A stretch of DNA of 18,288 bases, from NCBI GenBank assembly GCA_018266095.1, contig JAFEBC010000579.1:1-18288 (forward strand), written 5' to 3'. Origin of the DNA: Deltaproteobacteria bacterium (GTDB lineage Bacteria > Myxococcota > Myxococcia > Myxococcales > 40CM-4-68-19). A model generated the notes under the pieces. The model worked only from the letters and a program-made list of their open reading frames with translations, had not been told where the DNA came from and made no database searches. Below, in pieces: positions 14,648-18,288 of this stretch (the first letter of the stretch is position 1; every line of letters begins with the position of its first letter). The translations under genes and the position numbers were made by a program.

Positions 14648-15637
14648 ATGACCCCACGTTCCCTGCGCCCCGACGACCTCCGCCTCGGCTTCTCGTTCGC
14701 CCAGGCCGCGCTCTTCGACCCCTACCGGCCGCTGATGGCGAACCTCGTCGTCATCCGGCGCTGCAACCTGAGCTGCTCGTATTGCACCGAGTACGATTCG
14801 GTGAGCCCGCCGGTGGCCTTCGATACTTTGCAAAAGCGCGTGGGGCACCTGGCGCGGCTGCGCACGCTGGTGGTCACGCTCACGGGCGGCGAGCCGCTCT
14901 TGCACCCGGACCTGGCGCGCGTCGTGCGCTCGGTGCGCGACTTCGGGATGACGCCGGCGATGAACACCAATGGCTTTCTGCTGACGCGCGAGTGGATCGA
15001 CGCGCTCAACGACGCGGGCCTCTACGCGATGCAGGTGAGCGTCGATGGCGTGCTGCCGAACGCGGACAGCGTGAAGTCCTTGAAGACGCTGGAGCCCAAG
15101 CTGCGCCTCCTGGCGGACCACGCGCGGTTTCGCGTGCGGGTGAACACGGTGCTGGGCGCGGCGCCGGCCGACGAGGCGCTGGCGGTGGTGCGCGCGGTGA
15201 CGGCGATGGGGCTGGAGGCCAAGTGCTCGCTCAAGCGGCTGCCGGACGGGACGCTGGCGCCGCTCGACGAGCACACGCGCACGGTCTACGAGCAGATCTC
15301 GCGCGTCGGCGGCCGCCAGCCAGGCGTGTTCGACGAATCGTTCCAGGACGCGATGCTGGCGGGTCGCGCGCGCGAGTGGAAGTGCAGGGCGGGCGCGCGG
15401 TTCTTCCACGTCGACGAGGAGGGCCGGGTGGACCTCTGCGCGCCCAAGCGCGGGTCGCCGGGGCGTCCGCTGGACGAGTATGACGAGGACGATCTCGAGC
15501 GCGCCTTCCACGCGCGCAAGGCCTGCGAGGCGCGGTGCCCGGTGGCCTACGCGCACCAGTTGTCGCGGGTCGACATGCTGCGGACGCAGCGGGGCGCGAC
15601 CTTCCCCGGGACGCGCAGCCTGGCGGTGCTGCCGTGA
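14648..15637 (+). CDS. Radical SAM protein with SPASM-like C-terminal cysteines
   Basis: This 329-residue radical SAM enzyme has the [4Fe-4S] motif CNLSCSYC (C39, C43, C46) and TGGEPL at 79-84, with the usual SAM-binding layout. A C-terminal region with C246, C264, C293 and C297 (WKCRAGARFF, VDLCAPKRG, ACEARCPVA) could carry an auxiliary cluster, as in SPASM or twitch proteins. It is not a clear match to HpnH. The substrate is unknown. The stop overlaps the start of the glycosyltransferase gene (GTGA), so the two are co-translated. No strong Shine-Dalgarno sequence precedes the ATG. A TTGACG at 14580 could be a -35 box, but its -10 box is poor. Confidence 0.9.
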   Translation: MTPRSLRPDDLRLGFSFAQAALFDPYRPLMANLVVIRRCNLSCSYCTEYDSVSPPVAFDTLQKRVGHLARLRTLVVTLTGGEPLLHPDLARVVRSVRDFGMTPAMNTNGFLLTREWIDALNDAGLYAMQVSVDGVLPNADSVKSLKTLEPKLRLLADHARFRVRVNTVLGAAPADEALAVVRAVTAMGLEAKCSLKRLPDGTLAPLDEHTRTVYEQISRVGGRQPGVFDESFQDAMLAGRAREWKCRAGARFFHVDEEGRVDLCAPKRGSPGRPLDEYDEDDLERAFHARKACEARCPVAYAHQLSRVDMLRTQRGATFPGTRSLAVLP

Positions 15638-16353
15638 GCGCGCCTGAGTTGTCGATTGTGATCCCAGCGTTCGACGAGGCGGCGCGGTTACCGAAGACGC
15701 TCTTGGACTTGTCGACGTTCCTCGCGGGCCAGCGGCGCACCTGGGAGATCGTGGTCAGCGACGACGGCTCGACCGACGGCACGCTGGAGGCTGCGCGGCG
15801 CCTGGACGTGCCGCTCGAGACGGTGCGCTCCGAGCAGAACCGCGGCAAGGGCCACGCCGTGCGGCTGGGCATGTTGGCGGCGCGCGGGGCCATTCGCGTG
15901 ATGTGCGACGCGGACGGCTCGATGCCCGCGTCCGAGCTTCCGGCGCTGCTCGCGCCACTCGAGCGCGGCGCGGCGCAGGTGGCCATCGGCTCACGTTACG
16001 TGCAGGGCCGCGCGGCGCACGGTCAGCCGGCCTGGCGGCGCGCGTGGAGCCGGCTCGTGCACGCGGTGATCGAGCAGACGCTGGTGTCGGGCATCGCGGA
16101 CACGCAGTGCGGGTACAAGGCGTTCACGGCGCGGGCCGCCGAGGACATCTTCTCGCGCGCCACCGTCGACGGCTGGGCCTTCGACCTCGAGGTGCTGGCG
16201 ATGGCGCCGCGGCTGGGTCATCGCGTGGCCGAGGTGGGCGTGCAGTGGCGCGACGTGGGCTGCTCGCGGGTGCGCGCGCTGCGGGATCTCCAGGCCGTGA
16301 TCGGCGAGGCGTTTGCGATTCGCAACAACCTGGCGCTGGGGCGTTATCGATGA
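15634..16353 (+). CDS. Family 2 glycosyltransferase (dolichyl/polyprenyl-phosphate sugar synthase-like)
   Basis: This 239-residue protein starts with GTG and overlaps the radical SAM stop by 4 bases. It has the GT2 fold: LSIVIPAFDEAARLPKTL at the N-terminus, SDDGSTDGT for nucleotide-sugar binding, and CDADGSMP for metal binding. QNRGKGHAVRLGM and DTQCGYKAF are typical of Alg5/DPM1-like enzymes that move a sugar from a nucleotide donor to a lipid phosphate. No TM segments are present, so it is a peripheral enzyme at the inner membrane. It ends in an ATGA overlap with the exporter gene. Confidence 0.93.
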   Translation: MSAPELSIVIPAFDEAARLPKTLLDLSTFLAGQRRTWEIVVSDDGSTDGTLEAARRLDVPLETVRSEQNRGKGHAVRLGMLAARGAIRVMCDADGSMPASELPALLAPLERGAAQVAIGSRYVQGRAAHGQPAWRRAWSRLVHAVIEQTLVSGIADTQCGYKAFTARAAEDIFSRATVDGWAFDLEVLAMAPRLGHRVAEVGVQWRDVGCSRVRALRDLQAVIGEAFAIRNNLALGRYR

Positions 16354-18288
16354 GCGCCTACGTGCAGTGGCTTTCGCGCCACACGCGTCTGGTGCTGGCC
16401 GTGAGCGCCGCGCTCGTGGCCGCGTCGTGCTGGCTCATCGCGTTCCATTTGCCGCTGCGGCCGGACTTCTCTGCGCTCTTGCCCGCGGACGCGCCCTCGG
16501 TGCTGGCGGCGCGCGCGATGGAGCAGCGCGTCGACGCGAAGGACACGATGTTGATGCTGGTGCGCGCGGGCGATGCCGGGACCCGCGCAGCCGCGTCCGC
16601 GGAGGCCATCGAGGGTGCGCGAGGGATCGAGCGCGAGCTGATCGAGCGCCTCGAGGTCGACGACGCCGAGGCGCGAGAGTTCGTGCGTGCGCGCCAGCAC
16701 CTCTTCGTTCCGCTGCAGACGCTGGTGGCGGCGCGCGAGGCGCTCGCGGCGCGAGTGACGTCGGCGAAGGCCCACGCGAATCCGCTGCTGGTGGAGCTGG
16801 ACGACACGGCCGCTCCCGCGCCGACGTCGAAGCTGGACGAGCTGCGGCGCGGCTGGGACGAGGCCTCCGCAAAGCTGTCACGGTCTGCCTTCGTGAGCGC
16901 CGATGGGCACCTGCAGGTCATCGTGATCCGCACGGCCTTCCGCGCCACCGACCTCGCGCGCGATCGGCGCCTGCAGAGCGCGCTGGACGCGATCTCCGCG
17001 CGGGTCCGTGCGCGCCATCCCGGCGTCGAGATCGGCTTCGCCGGAGGCATCCCCGCGTCGCTCGCCGAGCACCACGCGCTCGTGCGCGGGATGGCGTGGT
17101 CGTCGATCCTGAGCGCCGTGCTGATCGGCCTGGTGCTGCTCGTCCACCTGCGCAGCCTGCGCTTGCTCACGTTGCTCAGCGTCAACATCCTCGCGGCGAC
17201 CCTGGTGTCGTTCGGCCTCGCGGCGCTCACGGTCGGGCAGCTCAACGCGGCGACGGCGTTCCTCGGCGCCATCATCGCAGGCAACGGCATCAACGCGGGC
17301 ATCCTCCTCTGCGCGCGGCTCACCGAGGAGCGCGCCCGCGCGGCTGAGCTGCCCACGGCGATGACGCGCGCGATCGCGGGCACGCTCCGTCCCACGCTGG
17401 TCGCCTCGCTGGGCGCAGCGGTCGCGTACGGGGCGCTGGCGGTCACGCAGTTCCGCGGCTTCGCCGACTTTGCGCTCATCGGCGGCGCGGGCGCGGTGAT
17501 CTGTTGGGTCGCCTCGTTCACGCTCCTGCCTGCCTTGGTGCTGCGTTGGCCGCCGACCCCGCGTCCGCAGGACCTCCCCGCCTTCGACTTCCTCGCCCAG
17601 CGCGCGTTCGCCTCGACGCGCCCGTGGCTGGTGTGCGGGGCCGTGGCGCTCCTGTCCCTCGTGTCGGCGGGGATTTGTTATCGAACGGCGGCGCACGAGC
17701 CGTTCGAGACCGATCTGCGCCAACTGCGCTCGCGCGGGGCGGACGCCGAGCTGACGCGAGCCTGGATGCACGCGGCCGACGAGGCCTTCGGTCGCGGGCT
17801 CGCAGGGGTGGCCGGTCAGACGTACGTGGCCGTCGCGGATGCGGCGCGGGTGCCGGAGCTGGTCGGCTCGCTGCGTGAACTTGCGTGGCGCGAGCCGTTG
17901 GTGGGCAAGACCACGTCCCTGCTCGACGTGGTGCCCGAGGACCAGGCGCACAAGCTGCGCGTGCTCGAGGACCTGCGGCGCATCATCGACGCCGACCCGC
18001 GCCTACGCAGGGAGGCCGGCCCGCTGCGTCCGCCCGATGACCTGCGCGCGATCACTCCGCAGGACCTGCCGCCGTCGATCCTGCAGCGCCTCACCGAGCG
18101 CGACGGGCACGTGGGCCGCATCGTCGCCGTGCGCCCCGGGTTCGCCTTCGAGGACTGGGACGGCCGCCACTTGATCCGCTTCGCCGCTGCGCTGCGGGAG
18201 GCCACACCCGGCGCCCTCGCCTCCGGCCCGAGCCTGCTCTTCGCCGACGTGCTCACCGCCATCCAACGCGACGGCGCCCGCATCACCA
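16350..18288 (+). CDS. RND/MMPL-family exporter (HpnN-like), 3' end outside window
   Basis: About 646 residues are visible. TM1 lies at about 13-32, followed by a large periplasmic loop with coiled-coil-like and Ala/Arg-rich stretches (33-245). A five-helix TM block follows (about 250-398), containing GAIIAGNGINAGILL. A further TM lies at about 425-445, and the second periplasmic loop begins. This is the first half of the duplicated RND/MMPL architecture. Such proteins move lipids or hydrophobic products out of the inner membrane. Translational coupling to the GT2 gene through ATGA implies that the exporter handles the product or intermediate of that enzyme. The cargo is unknown. Confidence 0.92.
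   Translation, partial: MSAYVQWLSRHTRLVLAVSAALVAASCWLIAFHLPLRPDFSALLPADAPSVLAARAMEQRVDAKDTMLMLVRAGDAGTRAAASAEAIEGARGIERELIERLEVDDAEAREFVRARQHLFVPLQTLVAAREALAARVTSAKAHANPLLVELDDTAAPAPTSKLDELRRGWDEASAKLSRSAFVSADGHLQVIVIRTAFRATDLARDRRLQSALDAISARVRARHPGVEIGFAGGIPASLAEHHALVRGMAWSSILSAVLIGLVLLVHLRSLRLLTLLSVNILAATLVSFGLAALTVGQLNAATAFLGAIIAGNGINAGILLCARLTEERARAAELPTAMTRAIAGTLRPTLVASLGAAVAYGALAVTQFRGFADFALIGGAGAVICWVASFTLLPALVLRWPPTPRPQDLPAFDFLAQRAFASTRPWLVCGAVALLSLVSAGICYRTAAHEPFETDLRQLRSRGADAELTRAWMHAADEAFGRGLAGVAGQTYVAVADAARVPELVGSLRELAWREPLVGKTTSLLDVVPEDQAHKLRVLEDLRRIIDADPRLRREAGPLRPPDDLRAITPQDLPPSILQRLTERDGHVGRIVAVRPGFAFEDWDGRHLIRFAAALREATPGALASGPSLLFADVLTAIQRDGARIT

Noticed and set aside
14525..15556. 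343-residue minus-strand ORF opposite the radical SAM gene
   Set aside because: Arg/His-rich shadow of a real gene that contains CX3CX2C.
16878..17951. 357-residue minus-strand ORF opposite the MMPL exporter
   Set aside because: Charged, non-protein-like shadow. The plus frame has clear TM helices.

Overview
The window is about 18.3 kb of high-GC DNA with strong G/C bias at third codon positions. It looks like chromosomal sequence from a Myxococcota-type bacterium: lipoprotein signal peptides ending in an ACG-type lipobox, a large secreted M4 protease with Gly/Asp/Thr-rich linkers and PPC domains, and a one-piece tmRNA whose tag ends ANDNVELALAA. The phylum is inferred from style; no 16S rRNA or marker gene is present.

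Layout, left to right. (1) A GatA-type amidase on the minus strand runs off the left edge. (2) A 448-base gap holds a ~140-bp imperfect inverted repeat. (3) A TetR-family regulator appears to be made from a leaderless mRNA, with a palindromic operator inside its promoter. It is followed by an alpha/beta hydrolase gene that carries two more copies of that operator in its first 135 bases. (4) A lipoprotein phosphatase of the CX5R type ends at a clear terminator. (5) A 390-base gap contains a 16-bp-stem hairpin and a family of short GAAATCGTSTGAGA repeats, which reappears 5.5 kb downstream. (6) A YchJ-like SEC-C protein and a small WYL-like protein precede the tmRNA gene ssrA. (7) A two-TM hypothetical protein and a cupin-like protein follow. 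(8) On the minus strand, padR, an MFS exporter gene and an M50 site-2-type protease gene form a tight operon. (9) A 966-residue secreted M4 metalloprotease ends at a bidirectional terminator shared with a small convergent coiled-coil gene. (10) A lower-GC gene of unknown function, probably acquired, is followed by a doubtful small ORF. (11) A radical SAM/SPASM-like enzyme, a family 2 glycosyltransferase and an RND/MMPL exporter are joined by 4-base start/stop overlaps; the last runs off the right edge.

How they work together. Two local regulatory circuits can be read from the DNA: TetR with the hydrolase, through shared ACGAACGTTCGT-like palindromes, and PadR with the MFS exporter and M50 protease, through a palindrome over the padR -10 box. 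The right-hand radical SAM-GT2-MMPL operon looks like a module that makes, glycosylates and exports a lipid-linked product. No single system in the window can be shown to be new. The best leads are that module, the TetR operator set inside a coding region, the repeat family, and the lower-GC unknown gene.
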